From Alphaproteobacteria bacterium (GTDB taxonomy: Bacteria; Pseudomonadota; Alphaproteobacteria; Bin95), in assembly GCA_022822125.1 (NCBI GenBank), contig JAJECF010000033.1, forward strand, positions 1 through 11,868: DNA of 11,868 nt, given 5' to 3'. Positions 11,851 through 11,868 of the stretch are shown here, piece by piece. Each line of letters starts with the position of its first letter. Positions within the stretch are counted from its first letter, which is position 1. Position numbers and translations under genes: made by a program. The notes below the pieces were generated by a model. That model saw only the letters and a program-made list of their open reading frames with translations. It was not told the DNA's origin and ran no database searches.

Positions 11851-11868
11851 GCGGGCGGGTTGCGGCGC

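Overview
The window looks like a piece of the core chromosome of a GC-rich alphaproteobacterium. G/C-ending codons dominate throughout, and GreA, CarA/CarB, DnaG and RpoD all have an alphaproteobacterial look. In particular, DnaG has a degenerate zinc ribbon, and a GatB/YqeY-domain gene stands in front of dnaG where enterobacteria have rpsU. The exact genus cannot be told from the sequence alone.

The layout is two divergent transcription units around a control region at about 7346-7602. Leftward (minus strand) run carA, carB, greA and a molybdenum hydroxylase large subunit. carA and carB overlap by 17 nt, carB to greA is 22 nt, and greA to the molybdenum gene is 5 nt, so this looks like one operon. 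It makes carbamoyl phosphate for pyrimidine and arginine synthesis (CarAB), rescues backtracked RNA polymerase (GreA) and ends with a CoxL/xanthine-dehydrogenase-type oxidoreductase subunit. The left edge (1 to about 150) is the end of an insertion sequence, with the first 18 codons of an IS1595-type transposase; the stop codon of the molybdenum gene lies at or inside this element's end. Rightward (plus strand) run yqeY, dnaG and rpoD with 21- and 30-nt gaps. This is the alphaproteobacterial version of the macromolecular synthesis operon, joining primase to the primary sigma factor.

The control region holds a good predicted sigma-70 promoter for each direction. They face each other, so the predicted transcripts would overlap at their 5' ends. 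A small hairpin with a short T run lies in the yqeY leader. Every stretch longer than 300 bases is coding.

I do not see an undescribed multi-gene system. The points most worth a second look are the three substituted zinc ligands of DnaG, the molybdenum-enzyme subunit without its usual partner genes and abutting an IS end, the face-to-face promoters, and an AT-richer, promoter-like patch near the end of dnaG that could give rpoD its own transcript.
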